From positions 1 through 28,785 of the forward strand of contig SXNB01000059.1 of the NCBI GenBank assembly GCA_005777205.1: DNA of 28,785 nt, written 5' to 3'. Position numbers and translations under genes: made by a program. Below, piece after piece: positions 6,916 through 15,557 of the stretch. Position 1 is the stretch's first letter, and each line of letters begins with the position of its first letter. Below the pieces are notes generated by a model. It had not been told where the DNA came from and did not search any database. It was given only the letters and a program-made list of their open reading frames with translations. This stretch comes from Burkholderiales bacterium (GTDB lineage: Bacteria > Pseudomonadota > Gammaproteobacteria > Burkholderiales > SG8-39).

Positions 6916-7872
6916 CTACTGCAACGGCAGGCCTGCATAGACGATGATCTCGCGCCAGCGCTTCGATTCCTGCGCGATGTAGGCGCCGAAGGCCTCCGGC
7001 GTGCTGGTCGAGATCTCGATGTTCCACTTGGCGAAGGTGCCCTTCAACTGCGGGTCCGCCAGGGCGAGCGCAATCTCGGCATTGAGCTTCGCCACGATGT
7101 CTTTGGGCAGCCCCGCCGGGCCGACGAAGCCCCACCAGAAGTGCACGTCCACGCCGGGCACGCCCTGCTCCGCGAGCGTGGCCACATCGGGCAGCGAGGG
7201 CAACCGCTTCGGTCCGGTGACCGCGATGGCGCGGATCTTCCCCGACTGGAGATGGCCGATGGGCGCGGGCATGCCATCGAACATGGCGTCGATCTCCCCG
7301 CCCAGCATCGCCGTGTAGGCCGTGGTGCCGCCCTTGTAGGGTATATGGGTCATCTCCAAGCCCGCGGCGCGGCGGAACATCTCGCCCGCGAGGTGGTGCA
7401 CGCTGCCCTGCCCCGGCGAGCCGTAGTTCACCTTGCCGGCGTTCTTCTTCGCCCAGTCCATGAATTCCTTCAGGTTCTTTGCCGGGACGTCGGGCTTCAC
7501 CATCCACAGGTAGGGTCCCCGCGCGATCTCGATAATGGGCGTGAAGGCGGTGGCCGGGTCGTAGGGCGGATTCTTCATGGCGGCCGGCGCCACCGCGAGG
7601 TTTGCGGCGACGCCGAACAGCAGTGTGTGGCCATCGGCTGGCGCGCGAGCAACGGCCGCTGCGGCGATCGTCCCGGCAGCGCCGGCGCGGTTCTCGATCA
7701 CCACCGGCTGGCCGAGCCGCTCAGCGAGCTTGGCGGACACCTGCCGCAGCGTCAGGTCGGTGGCGCCGCCCGGCGGGAAACCGTTTAGGACGGTGACCGA
7801 CTTTGAGGGGTAGGCCTGCCCCCACGCCGCACCGGCAGACAACAGGACCACGAACAGCAGGCTGTTCCTCAT
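6916..7872 (-). CDS. Bug/TctC-family tripartite tricarboxylate receptor (2)
   Basis: 318 residues. Signal peptide MRNSLLFVVLLSAGAAWG is followed by QAYPSKSVTVLNGFPPGGAT, the normal start of the mature Bug domain. Also visible are VVIENRAGAAGTIAAAAVAR, ADGHTLLFG, PPYDPATAF, NYGSPGQGSVHHLAGEMF and MTHIPYKGGTTAYTAMLGGE. Its ATG overlaps the TGA of the acyl-CoA ligase by four bases, so the two are translationally coupled. It is the second Bug receptor of the same operon as the one at 16498-17475, at the opposite end, so two receptors share one transcript. Ligand unknown; an aromatic or dicarboxylic acid fits the operon. Confidence 0.9.
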   Translation of the reverse strand: MRNSLLFVVLLSAGAAWGQAYPSKSVTVLNGFPPGGATDLTLRQVSAKLAERLGQPVVIENRAGAAGTIAAAAVARAPADGHTLLFGVAANLAVAPAAMKNPPYDPATAFTPIIEIARGPYLWMVKPDVPAKNLKEFMDWAKKNAGKVNYGSPGQGSVHHLAGEMFRRAAGLEMTHIPYKGGTTAYTAMLGGEIDAMFDGMPAPIGHLQSGKIRAIAVTGPKRLPSLPDVATLAEQGVPGVDVHFWWGFVGPAGLPKDIVAKLNAEIALALADPQLKGTFAKWNIEISTSTPEAFGAYIAQESKRWREIIVYAGLPLQ

Positions 7873-9377
7873 GTCACTCCTCCCAGATTGAATTCCTTGA
7901 GCGCGTGCTCGCGCAATTTCGTCTTCTGCACCTTGCCGCTGGCGGTCATGCCAATGGCCTCGAAATCCGCCACGATACGCAAGTAGCGCGGCACCCGGAA
8001 ATTGGCGCAGCGCGCCTTGGCGTGGGCCAGCAGTTCCGCCTCGCTCGCCCGCGCGCCGTCCTTCAGGGTCACGTAAGCGCAGCCTACCTCACCGAGGCGC
8101 GGATCCGGCACCCCCACTACCTGCGCCGTCTCCACCGCCGGGTGCGACAGCAGCACTTCCTCGACTTCGGCCGGCGCGACATTCTCGCCGCCGACGCGGA
8201 ACACGTCCTTCAGCCGCCCCACCATGCGCAGCCGGCCCTCGGTATTCAATTCGCCCAGGTCTCCGGTGCGCAACCAGCCATCTTCCGTGAAAGCCTTCGC
8301 GGTTGCCTCAGCGTTGTTGCAATAGCCTTTCATGATGCTCCAGCCGCGCACCTGGATCTCGCCCCCCGGGGAGATGCGGATCTCGAGGCCTTCATGCGTC
8401 TTTGCCAAGCCCTGCACCCGCAGTTCCTCGGGGTCGCGCCAGTCGTTCATCACCACGTTGGGCGAGGCCTCCGACAGCCCGTAGGCGGCGCAGACATGCT
8501 TCATGCCCAGCTTGTCGATGATGGCGCGCATGGTCTGCGGACCAGAGGCGGCCCAACCGCCGCGCAGGTGCAGTTTCCGTCGCGCGAAGCTCTCGTCGCC
8601 CATCAGCATCTGGAAGATGGTGTCATTGCCCGAGATAAGCGTGCAGCGCTCGCGCTCCAGCATCTCCAGAACCGCGCTGGCCTCGAAGGTGGGCAGCGTG
8701 ACGACGCAGCAGCCGAAGCTGAGCGACATCAGCGCCGAGAGCGTCGAGCCGCCGACGTGGAAGAACGGGCGGCAGTTGAAGTAGCGATCCTCGGCCCGAC
8801 AGCCAATGCGCGTGCCCGCGGCCCAGGCGTTCCTGAGCATGTTGTCGTGCGTCAGCATCACGCCTTTCGGATAGGCGGTGGTGCCGGAGGTGAACTGGAT
8901 GAGCAGCAGGTCGGAAGGCGACGGACCGGCCAACGGCTTCGCCTCCGCACGCCAGTTCACCTGGAGCAGCGAGATGCACTGCAGCGCTGGCAGCGCCGCG
9001 CGCACCTCGGGCATTATCGCCGCGAAATCGATCGTGAGGAAAGTCTCCTGGTAGTAGAGCGCCTTCGCCCCGGACTGTTTCAGGCAGAACACGACCTCGC
9101 TAGCCTTGAAGCGCGTGTTCACCGGCACCGTCACCGCGCCGATGAGCGCCGCGCCGTAGAACAAGGACAGCCATTCCTCTCCGTTGCCCATCAGGATGCC
9201 CACCCGGTCGCCATGTCCCAGGCCGCGCGACTGCAGGTCGGCGGCGGCATGGCGCGCCCTTGTCTGTAATTGAGACCAGGTTAGGCGCGCCGTAGGCGTG
9301 ACCAGCGCTTCGTCGCCACCGCGTTCATGCGCGTTGGCCTCCAGAAGCTGGCCGAGCGTAACGGGTTCCCAGCTCAC
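7869..9377 (-). CDS. acyl-CoA synthetase / AMP-dependent CoA ligase
   Basis: A 502-residue ANL-superfamily enzyme that adenylates a carboxylic acid and transfers it to CoA. Visible motifs: the P-loop LLIQFTSGTTAYPKGVMLTH, the A5 region AAYGLSEASPNV, the A7/A8 region DGWLRTGDLGELNTEGR and GRLKDVFRVGGENVAP, and the C-terminal catalytic lysine region MTASGKVQKTKLRE. The length is typical of medium-chain/aromatic acyl ligases. The start is GTG 9377, inside the 4-base overlap (GTGA) with the crotonase stop; a longer reading frame upstream is only antisense noise of that crotonase. Its stop overlaps the Bug receptor start. With CaiB/BaiF in the same operon it gives the pathway two CoA-activating enzymes. 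Confidence 0.92.
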   Translation of the reverse strand: MSWEPVTLGQLLEANAHERGGDEALVTPTARLTWSQLQTRARHAAADLQSRGLGHGDRVGILMGNGEEWLSLFYGAALIGAVTVPVNTRFKASEVVFCLKQSGAKALYYQETFLTIDFAAIMPEVRAALPALQCISLLQVNWRAEAKPLAGPSPSDLLLIQFTSGTTAYPKGVMLTHDNMLRNAWAAGTRIGCRAEDRYFNCRPFFHVGGSTLSALMSLSFGCCVVTLPTFEASAVLEMLERERCTLISGNDTIFQMLMGDESFARRKLHLRGGWAASGPQTMRAIIDKLGMKHVCAAYGLSEASPNVVMNDWRDPEELRVQGLAKTHEGLEIRISPGGEIQVRGWSIMKGYCNNAEATAKAFTEDGWLRTGDLGELNTEGRLRMVGRLKDVFRVGGENVAPAEVEEVLLSHPAVETAQVVGVPDPRLGEVGCAYVTLKDGARASEAELLAHAKARCANFRVPRYLRIVADFEAIGMTASGKVQKTKLREHALKEFNLGGVT

Positions 9378-10093
9378 GGCTTGCCCAGCCCGCCACCCTG
9401 CTTCAGATGCGCCACGATAGCGTCGATCTCGACCTGTAGCGCCGCGGCGCGCGCGGCGTCCTCGGCCGTGTCCACGCAGCGCTTGGCGAAGCGCAACGCT
9501 TTTGGCGGCGCCTCGCAGATCGTCTTTGCGATCACCGCCAGTTCCCTCTCCAGCTCCGCCGCCGGCACGATCCGCGACACGAAACCGTGCTGCTGCGCCT
9601 CTTCCGCCGGCAGGCAGCGCCCGGTGAACATCAGGTCCTTGGCGAGGCGCGCACCCAGCACGCGCGGCAGCCGTTGCGTTGCGCCGACGGTGCCCCGGAC
9701 CGCCTCGGGCGTCGCGAACCACGCCTCCGGCGTGGCGACGATGAAATCGCAGGCGCCGGCGATCTCCACGCCCGAGCCCACCGCCGCGCCGGTCACCACC
9801 GCAACCGCCGGCATCGGCAGCGCTTCCAGTGCGGAGTACGCCGCGAACGCCTTCATGCGCCGCTCGCGCGTCCGGGCCTCGTCCATGCCCTGGCGCTCCT
9901 TGAGGTCGGCGCCGGCGCAGAACACCGCGCCCGCGCCGCGCACCAGCACCAGGCGCACCGCTTCGTCGGCAGCTGCGGCCTGGGCCGCGTCCAGCAGTCC
10001 TTCGCACATCTCCAGGTTGAGCGCGTTGCGGATCTCGGGACGGTTCAGGGTGATGGTGACCACGCCGCCGGCCTTCGCGTAAAGGATGCTCAT
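9374..10093 (-). CDS. enoyl-CoA hydratase/isomerase (crotonase) with both catalytic glutamates
   Basis: A 239-residue crotonase. The CoA-binding motif is NRPEIRNAL (residues 18-26), the oxyanion-hole segments are FCAGADLKE and AVGSGVEIAGACD, and both catalytic acids are present: Glu110 (in GSGVEIAG) and Glu130 (in ATPEAVRG). That supports true hydratase activity. The loop after Glu130 reads GTVGATQRLPR, shorter than the PGAGGTQRL of classical hydratases, as in some branched or unusual enoyl-CoA hydratases. Start ATG 10093 overlaps the CoA-transferase stop (ATGA). Hydration of an unsaturated acyl-CoA from ring cleavage is a reasonable role; the substrate is not shown. Confidence 0.9.
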   Translation of the reverse strand: MSILYAKAGGVVTITLNRPEIRNALNLEMCEGLLDAAQAAAADEAVRLVLVRGAGAVFCAGADLKERQGMDEARTRERRMKAFAAYSALEALPMPAVAVVTGAAVGSGVEIAGACDFIVATPEAWFATPEAVRGTVGATQRLPRVLGARLAKDLMFTGRCLPAEEAQQHGFVSRIVPAAELERELAVIAKTICEAPPKALRFAKRCVDTAEDAARAAALQVEIDAIVAHLKQGGGLGKP

Positions 10094-11268
10094 ATGGCCT
10101 TCGCCGCCTTCAGTTTCTCGATTTGCTCGGCGGAGTACCCCAGCCGTTCGCGCAGGATGGACTCGGTCTGCTCTCCCAACGCCGGCGGTCGGCCGATCGC
10201 GGGGTTGTCCCAGCCGAGGAACTTGAAGGGCAGCGCCAGCGCCTTGAATTCGCCCACGCCCGGATAGTCGAAGCTGCCCACCAGCTGGCGTGCCCGCACG
10301 TGCGGGTCGGCCAGAATCTCGGCGACGTCGTTCACCGGGCCGATCGGGACTTCGGCCGCATCCAGCGCAGCGATGAGCGCGTCGCGATCAATGGTGGCGA
10401 TCTTCCCGGTGAGCATGGGCATGACGTCATCGCGCTTCTCCACGCGAAGTTCGTTCGTACCGAACGCCCTGCCCCAGTCCTCAAGGCCGAGCGCGCGGCA
10501 CAGGGGTTCCCAATGCTGGTCGCTGGCGGTGATGTGAGCGAAGCGGCCGTCCTTGCAGCGGAAGGTCGCCGAGGGCACGCGCCCCGGATGCTCGGTGCCC
10601 AGGCGCGGAGGAACCTCGCCCAGCGCGAAGTAGCGCGCAGCGGCCAGGGTCAGCAACGACACCTGCCCGTCCAGCATGGAGAAATCCAGCCGCGCGCCGC
10701 GGCCGGTCTTCTCGCGGCCGGCCAGCATGGCGAGGATGCCGATGGCCACCCATAGGCCCGAAGTGAGGTCGGCCACCGGCAATCCAGGCTTCACCGGCCC
10801 GCCGCCCTTCTCGCCAGTGAGGCTCATGATCCCGCCCATGGCCTGGAACACGGTGTCGTAGCCCTTCTTCTGCGCATAAGGGCTGGTCTGGCCAAATCCA
10901 GTGCAGGAAACGTAGGCGAGGCGCGGGTTGAGCGCCGAGAGCGTGGCGAAGTCCAGGCCGTAGCGCCCGAGCGTGCCCACCGGGAAATTCTCCACGAGCA
11001 CGTCCGCCTGCAGCGCCAGCTCGCAGATCACGGCCTGACCCTCGGGCTTGCGCAGGTTGACGGTGATGGAGGACTTCGAGCGGTTGCAGGCGAAGTAGTA
11101 GGCGCTGTCGGCGGCGAGCTGCGGCTCGAAGCCGCGCGTCTCGTCGCCCGCGCCGGGCTGCTCTACCTTGATCACCGTGGCGCCCAGTTCAGCGAGGATC
11201 ATGCTGGCGAAGGGGCAGGCGAGGACGCGGGAGAGGTCGAGGATGGTGACGTGATCGAGGGGCTTCAT
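10090..11268 (-). CDS. CaiB/BaiF family (class III) CoA-transferase
   Basis: 392 residues, full length for family III CoA-transferases, which move CoA between carboxylates through an aspartyl-CoA thioester. It begins LDHVTILDLSRVLACPFASM and continues LAELGATVIKVEQPGAGDETR, both family marks. The catalytic Asp is Asp167 in GLPVADLTSG. NRSKSSITVNLRKPEGQ and the glycine-rich GEKGGGPVKPG loop also fit. The ATG lies four bases after the EamA stop, and the TGA overlaps the crotonase start. It may activate the ring-cleavage acid using an acyl-CoA product of the pathway. Donor and acceptor cannot be inferred from sequence. Confidence 0.93.
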   Translation of the reverse strand: MKPLDHVTILDLSRVLACPFASMILAELGATVIKVEQPGAGDETRGFEPQLAADSAYYFACNRSKSSITVNLRKPEGQAVICELALQADVLVENFPVGTLGRYGLDFATLSALNPRLAYVSCTGFGQTSPYAQKKGYDTVFQAMGGIMSLTGEKGGGPVKPGLPVADLTSGLWVAIGILAMLAGREKTGRGARLDFSMLDGQVSLLTLAAARYFALGEVPPRLGTEHPGRVPSATFRCKDGRFAHITASDQHWEPLCRALGLEDWGRAFGTNELRVEKRDDVMPMLTGKIATIDRDALIAALDAAEVPIGPVNDVAEILADPHVRARQLVGSFDYPGVGEFKALALPFKFLGWDNPAIGRPPALGEQTESILRERLGYSAEQIEKLKAAKAI

Positions 11269-11272
11269 CGCT

Positions 11273-12157
11273 TCACCTCAGCGCCAGCGAGGCGATGCCG
11301 GCCAGCACCAGCACCGCACCGGCCAGCGTGCGCCCTGCGAGCTCCTCGCGGTTCCTGAGGATGAACACGCTCACCGGGAAGATCAGCAGCGGCGTGGTAT
11401 GCACCACCAGCACCGCGAGCGCGATCTCCATGCGCACCATAGCCTCGGCAATGAAGATGGAGCCGCAGGAGGTGGTGATGCCGCAGGCAACGTAGAGGCC
11501 GATCGCGGTCCGGTCGGCGGCACGGAACTGCGCCCGTACCATTCCCCAATCGCGCGTCACCGCGAGCTGGAGCGCCAGCGCCGCCACGGAAGCGACCACG
11601 CTGCCCAGCGCCGACTCGTGCCAGCTGCGCATCGCGAGCCCGCGGAACACGTTGCCGAAGCCGAAACCGGCGACTGTCAGCAGACCCGCCAGCAGGCCCC
11701 TGCGCGCCTCGACGACACCGACACTCGTCGCGCCTACGCGCGGCTGCGTCAGCCACAGCCCGAACCAGACCAGCGCCATGAGCCCGATCTCCAGCCAGCC
11801 CAGGCGTTCGTCCGCGAGCAGCCAGGCGCCGATCAGCGCGAAGGCGGGCGAAGTGGAATGGAACACGCTCGCGCGCGACGGCCCGAGCAGTTTGACGGTG
11901 TCGAACAGGAAGCGCCGCCCGAGGAAGGTGCCGACCACGCCGCCCAGCGCAAACAGCCCGGCACCCTTCCAGTCCCAGGACCAGGGCGCAGCGCGCAAAC
12001 CAAGCTCCAGCGCGTACACCAGCGCCGGGAACAGCACGTTGACCGTGAGCACGATGAAGAAGCCAGCCTCCAGCGGCATGCGTGCCACGGCGTAACGCGT
12101 GATGAGGATGTTCGAGCCAAAGCTCAGCATCGCCAGCAGGGCCAGGGTGATGCCCAT
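11273..12157 (-). CDS. EamA/DMT-family 10-TM transporter
   Basis: 294 residues, almost entirely hydrophobic, with ten predicted membrane segments in two homologous five-helix EamA halves (MGITLALLAMLSFGSNILIT opens the first; the second begins near RRGLLAGLLTVAGFGFGNVF). EamA proteins move small metabolites, often as exporters or exchangers. ATG 12157 lies six bases after the crotonase stop, and its TGA sits four bases before the CoA-transferase ATG, so it is embedded in the operon. Likely it exports an intermediate or imports a substrate of this pathway; direction and cargo are unknown. Confidence 0.88.
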   Translation of the reverse strand: MGITLALLAMLSFGSNILITRYAVARMPLEAGFFIVLTVNVLFPALVYALELGLRAAPWSWDWKGAGLFALGGVVGTFLGRRFLFDTVKLLGPSRASVFHSTSPAFALIGAWLLADERLGWLEIGLMALVWFGLWLTQPRVGATSVGVVEARRGLLAGLLTVAGFGFGNVFRGLAMRSWHESALGSVVASVAALALQLAVTRDWGMVRAQFRAADRTAIGLYVACGITTSCGSIFIAEAMVRMEIALAVLVVHTTPLLIFPVSVFILRNREELAGRTLAGAVLVLAGIASLALR

Positions 12158-12163
12158 GCATTC

Positions 12164-12889
12164 CTACGGCTTCCCGAAAGAACGCATGCGCCGGTTCACT
12201 TCGCGCCCGCGCTCGAGCGCCTGCTCCAGCGGCAGGTCTGCGACTTGATGGAACAACTGCTTTGTGGTGGCCATGGCTGACCGCTTCACCGCGGCCAGCT
12301 TCTCCGCCAGCGCCATCGCCTCCCGCATCAGGTCCGTAGCGGGCACCACGCGGTTCACCATGCCCAGCGCGAGCGCCTTCTGCGCGCCGATGGGCTCGCC
12401 CAGCGCCACGAGTTCGAAAGCGGCCTTGCGCCCGACCTGGCGCGACAAGTTCGACATCACGATCGCGGCCACGATGCCGTGACGCGTCTCCGGGTAGCCG
12501 ATTTTCGCGTCCTCGGTCATCACCGCAATGTCGCCCGCGATCGCCAATCCCGCGCCGCCGCCCATCGCCGCGCCCTGGATCGCGGTCACCACGGGCTTGG
12601 CCATTTTCGAGAACGCAAGGTGCAGTTGCATCGTCAGCTCGGCGCGCGCTTCGACGAGATCGCGGTTCTCCGGCGTCAGGTCCTTGAATTCAGACAGGTC
12701 GGCGCCGGCGCAGAAGCCCTGCCCCGCGCCCGCCAGCACCACGCTGCCAACGGCCTCGTCCTTGTCCGCGGCGCACAGCGCCTCGAGCAGCTGCCGCGTC
12801 AGCTCGCTATTCAGCGCATTGCGCTTCTCCGGCCGGTTTAGGGTCAGGATCCGGACCGCGCCACGGTCCTCCAGTAACAGCACGCTCAT
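12164..12889 (-). CDS. enoyl-CoA hydratase/isomerase family protein lacking the first catalytic Glu
   Basis: 241 residues of crotonase fold: NRPEKRNALNSEL (CoA site), FCAGADLSEFK and GAAMGGGAGLAIAGDIAV (oxyanion hole). The first catalytic position is Gly114 instead of Glu, while the second, Glu134 (GYPETRHGIVAA), is kept. One-glutamate crotonases are often isomerases or other CoA enzymes rather than hydratases, so with the two-glutamate paralogue downstream this could form an isomerase-hydratase pair. Start ATG 12889 overlaps the previous stop (ATGA); the stop lies six bases before the EamA start. Activity is inferred from residues only. Confidence 0.88.
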   Translation of the reverse strand: MSVLLLEDRGAVRILTLNRPEKRNALNSELTRQLLEALCAADKDEAVGSVVLAGAGQGFCAGADLSEFKDLTPENRDLVEARAELTMQLHLAFSKMAKPVVTAIQGAAMGGGAGLAIAGDIAVMTEDAKIGYPETRHGIVAAIVMSNLSRQVGRKAAFELVALGEPIGAQKALALGMVNRVVPATDLMREAMALAEKLAAVKRSAMATTKQLFHQVADLPLEQALERGREVNRRMRSFGKP

Positions 12890-13830
12890 GCCATCCCCAC
12901 GTTCCGGCGCGCGTGCTCGAGTTCCGCCACCAGCCGCCGCATCACCTCCGCCGCCGGCAGGATCTCATCCACCAGTCCGGCGGATTGACCGGCCTCGACC
13001 TTACCCCAAGCGACATCGCCGTCCAGCGCGGCCTGCTTCAGGCTGGCGGAATCGAACAGCTTCTCCAGTTCCTCAGCCGTGGCGCCGGCGCGCTCAGCGG
13101 CAGCGTACTTTTCGGAAAAACCGTTCTTCAGCTGGCGGATGGGATGCCCGCCGCGGCCGACAAAGGCGGTGTCGCCCACGCCCGCCTTGAGAACCGCCTC
13201 CTTGTAGGCCGGGTGCACGCTCGCCTCCGGCGTGGCGATGAAGCGCGTCCCCAGCTGCACGCCCTCGGCACCCAGCGCCAGCATGGCCGCGACGCCGTAG
13301 CCGTCAGCAATGCCGCCGCTGGCGACCACCGGCAGCTTTACCGACTTCACCACGCGGCGCACCAGCACAAGGGTGCTCACTTCCGCCGGCGGCGGGTGGC
13401 CGCCCGCCTCCGCGCCGTCCACCACCAGCGCGTCCACGCCCGCGGCCTCGGCCTTGAGCGCATGCTCGACCGAGGCGACGACGTGGAGCCACTTCGTGCC
13501 GATGCCGCGGAAGCGCGCGAGATGCCCGCGCACGCCGCCCTGTGAAGCGACCATCACCGGGATACGCGCCTCGTGGGCGATGTCCAGCAGTTGCGGCGTG
13601 CGCGGATTGTTGAGCGGAATGTTCACCGCCCAGGGTTTCGCGGTGCCCGCCTTGATCTCAGCGACCGCCTTCGCGAAATCCTCCACCCGCATCGGCCCGC
13701 CAGCGAGCACGCCCATGCCGCCCGCGTTCGACACTTCGATGACGAGCGTGGAGTTGGATGAGGCCCAGCTCATCGCCGCCTGGATGATGGGATGCTCGAT
13801 GCCAAGCAACTGCGTGATGCGGGTCTTCAT
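12886..13830 (-). CDS. nitronate monooxygenase-like FMN protein (NPD/NMO family)
   Basis: A 314-residue TIM-barrel flavoprotein. ITQLLGIEHPIIQAAMSWAS, EVSNAGGMGVLAGG, VVDGAEAGGHPPP, KLPVVASGGIADG and GAEGVQLGTRFIAT are the FMN-binding and family motifs. His145 in EAGGH is the catalytic base position of nitronate monooxygenases. Relatives include 2-nitropropane dioxygenase and FabK-type enoyl-ACP reductase. In an operon of CoA-ester enzymes a flavin-dependent enoyl reductase role is as credible as nitronate oxidation. The gene overlaps by four bases with its neighbours on both sides (marR upstream, crotonase downstream). Confidence 0.88.
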   Translation of the reverse strand: MKTRITQLLGIEHPIIQAAMSWASSNSTLVIEVSNAGGMGVLAGGPMRVEDFAKAVAEIKAGTAKPWAVNIPLNNPRTPQLLDIAHEARIPVMVASQGGVRGHLARFRGIGTKWLHVVASVEHALKAEAAGVDALVVDGAEAGGHPPPAEVSTLVLVRRVVKSVKLPVVASGGIADGYGVAAMLALGAEGVQLGTRFIATPEASVHPAYKEAVLKAGVGDTAFVGRGGHPIRQLKNGFSEKYAAAERAGATAEELEKLFDSASLKQAALDGDVAWGKVEAGQSAGLVDEILPAAEVMRRLVAELEHARRNVGMA

Positions 13831-14297
13831 TTCGCGGCTTCGCGCTGGATGAAGCGCCGCGCTTCCTCCGAGAGTTTCTCAAGCGCGACCTCGAGGCAGG
13901 TCTGCTCCTTCGCGCTGAGGCAGCCAAGGAAGGCGTCGTTGCGTTCCGCGGCGGCAACGATCAGGCCGTCGTAGACCTTGCGGCCGGCGGAGGACAGGCG
14001 CAGCTTCACGCCTCGGCCATCCATCTTGTCATCCGCGCGCAGCACCAGCTTGCGCGCCGAGAGCCCGGACACCACGCGGCTCATCTGGCTCTTGTCCACG
14101 CCCGCGGCCCGAGACAATTCGTTCAGCGACTGCGGCTGGTCCGCCCCCCCCAGCAGCGCCACGGTGCGCCACTCCCACAGGCTGACGCCGAACTCGCGCC
14201 GGTAGCGCATCTCCGCGCCACGCGACAGCAGGTTCGCCACCCGGTGCAGGCGGTAGGACAGCAGTTCCTTGATGGTGGGCGCGGCGCGCTGGAGCAT
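13827..14297 (-). CDS. MarR-family transcriptional regulator
   Basis: 156 residues from ATG 14297. It has the MarR winged-helix layout: FGVSLWEWRTVALLG, SLNELSRAAGVDKSQMSRVV (recognition helix), SARKLVLRADDKMDGRGVKL (the wing, with its DxRxxxL-type signature) and LSSAGRKVYDGL. MarR proteins usually repress nearby genes until an aromatic acid or thioester ligand binds. A longer start at TTG 14318 (seven more residues, overlapping pcaG by 11 bp) is possible. ATG leaves a 10-bp gap after the pcaG stop. Being inside the operon it probably regulates it, with the dyad at 17518-17530 as a candidate target. Confidence 0.88.
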   Translation of the reverse strand: MLQRAAPTIKELLSYRLHRVANLLSRGAEMRYRREFGVSLWEWRTVALLGGADQPQSLNELSRAAGVDKSQMSRVVSGLSARKLVLRADDKMDGRGVKLRLSSAGRKVYDGLIVAAAERNDAFLGCLSAKEQTCLEVALEKLSEEARRFIQREAAK

Positions 14298-14307
14298 CGG
14301 TCGTCGC

Positions 14308-14856
14308 TCAGTCGTCAAAGAACGGCGTTTCGCCGTCGCCGCGCAAGCGGATGTCGAAGCGATAACGTCCCTCGCCCTCCTTCTTGGCCACCAGCAACGA
14401 CCGGCGCGCAGCCGGCACCGCGTCCAGCACCGGATCGGCGCCGGTGTCGAAGTACAGCGTGGTCCTGAGGATGCGCATCAGGCCGGAGAACATGAGCATG
14501 ACGTTCACGTGCGGCCGGCGTCCCGGCGGCGCGCCCGGCAGGATGGTGCGGAAGCGGTAGACGCCTTCCTTGTCGGTGGCGGCGCGCCCCCAGCCCAGGA
14601 AATCCTGATCCGCTTGGGCGTGCCGCGGATCGGCGGCATGGCGGTAAATGCCGGCGGCGTCCGCCTGCCAGATCTCGACCACCAAGTTCTCCAGCGGGCT
14701 GCCGTCTTCCTGTGCCACGCGGCCGAGGATCTCGATCGGCTGGCCGCGCGCCGGGCGGCCTTCCAGTTGCGTCAGGTCGTTCGCGCCCGCGTCCACGTAG
14801 CGCTGCGGGAAGAACGGCCCGGTGGTGGCCTCACCTGTCGGCACAAGGCGCGTCAT
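14308..14856 (-). CDS. pcaG: protocatechuate 3,4-dioxygenase alpha subunit
   Basis: 182 residues. Intradiol dioxygenase alpha-chain features are visible: TGEATTGPFFPQRYVD at the N-terminus, VVEIWQADAAGIYRHAAD, FLGWGRAATDKEGVYRFRTI, PGRRPHVNVMLMFSGL and LYFDTGADP. The alpha chain lacks the four iron ligands but shapes the active site of the alpha-beta protomer. ATG 14856 overlaps the pcaH stop by four bases, guaranteeing paired synthesis. The true substrate could be a substituted protocatechuate or gallate-like compound rather than protocatechuate, since the usual downstream pca genes are absent. Confidence 0.9.
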   Translation of the reverse strand: MTRLVPTGEATTGPFFPQRYVDAGANDLTQLEGRPARGQPIEILGRVAQEDGSPLENLVVEIWQADAAGIYRHAADPRHAQADQDFLGWGRAATDKEGVYRFRTILPGAPPGRRPHVNVMLMFSGLMRILRTTLYFDTGADPVLDAVPAARRSLLVAKKEGEGRYRFDIRLRGDGETPFFDD

Positions 14857-15557
14857 GGCTGCTCCGGCGTCGCGCCCCTGCCGCGCAGCACGATCTTGTG
14901 CTCGAACACCAGCTCGTTGTACGGGTCGCCGGTCGGCGGGACATGCTTCGCTACCAGCCGCTCGCGCGCCGCGCCGTCCGGCACTGCGTTGAAGATCCGG
15001 TCCTGCGCGTTGAGCGGCTCGCCCGGAAAATACATCTGCGTCACCAACCGCGACAGCCACACCTTGCCAAACAGCGAAAAATGCACGTGCGGCGGGCGCC
15101 ACCAACCGTCGCGCGTCGGCGCCGGGTAGGCGCCCGGCTTCACCGTGCGCAACTCGAAAGCGCCGGTCTTGTTCGTCACCAGCCGCGCGGCGCCGTAGAA
15201 ATTCGAATCCACCGGCGCGTGGTCGTCGTCCAACGGATGGATGTAGCGCCCGGCGGCGTTCGCCTGCCACATCTCCACCACCGCACCCGGCACCGGCGAG
15301 CCGTCCTCGTCGGTGACGCGCACGCGCAGCCGAATCACCTGCCCGATGGCTTGCTTCGCGCCGTGACCGGCAATGTCGCCGCCCAGCAGGCTGACGCGCT
15401 TGGCCACGTCCAGCGGCCCGGTCAGTTCCGAGAGGGTCGGCGCGCGCTTCACCAATGGCTGCGCCGGCGTGCGCCACGGCGTCTGCGGATAGCCGGCGAT
15501 GATGCGCGAGGGCTGGGTACGCTCGTCGCGAGGCAGGATGGTGTAGCAGTCGCTCAT
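14853..15557 (-). CDS. pcaH: protocatechuate 3,4-dioxygenase beta subunit
   Basis: 234 residues. The beta chain carries the non-haem Fe(III), and all four ligands are present: Tyr105 (NAAGRYIHP), Tyr144 (KPGAYPAPTRDGWW), His157 and His159 (RPPHVHFSLFG). The spacing matches the Pseudomonas enzyme (108/147/160/162). The enzyme cleaves between the two hydroxyls, with protocatechuate giving 3-carboxy-cis,cis-muconate. ATGA overlaps link it to the TauD gene upstream and pcaG downstream. PcaG and PcaH as neighbouring genes give a clear family call; the exact ring substitution accepted is not certain. Confidence 0.93.
   Translation of the reverse strand: MSDCYTILPRDERTQPSRIIAGYPQTPWRTPAQPLVKRAPTLSELTGPLDVAKRVSLLGGDIAGHGAKQAIGQVIRLRVRVTDEDGSPVPGAVVEMWQANAAGRYIHPLDDDHAPVDSNFYGAARLVTNKTGAFELRTVKPGAYPAPTRDGWWRPPHVHFSLFGKVWLSRLVTQMYFPGEPLNAQDRIFNAVPDGAARERLVAKHVPPTGDPYNELVFEHKIVLRGRGATPEQP

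Noticed and set aside
7803..9269. Long plus-strand frame (488 codons) opposite the acyl-CoA ligase
   Set aside because: It is the antisense of a confirmed ANL enzyme and has a His/Arg/Gln-rich shadow composition.
7869..10007. A 712-codon minus-strand frame starting far upstream of the acyl-CoA ligase
   Set aside because: The first 210 codons are antisense-free noise in the crotonase gene's other frame; the ligase start is the GTG at 9377 in a GTGA overlap.
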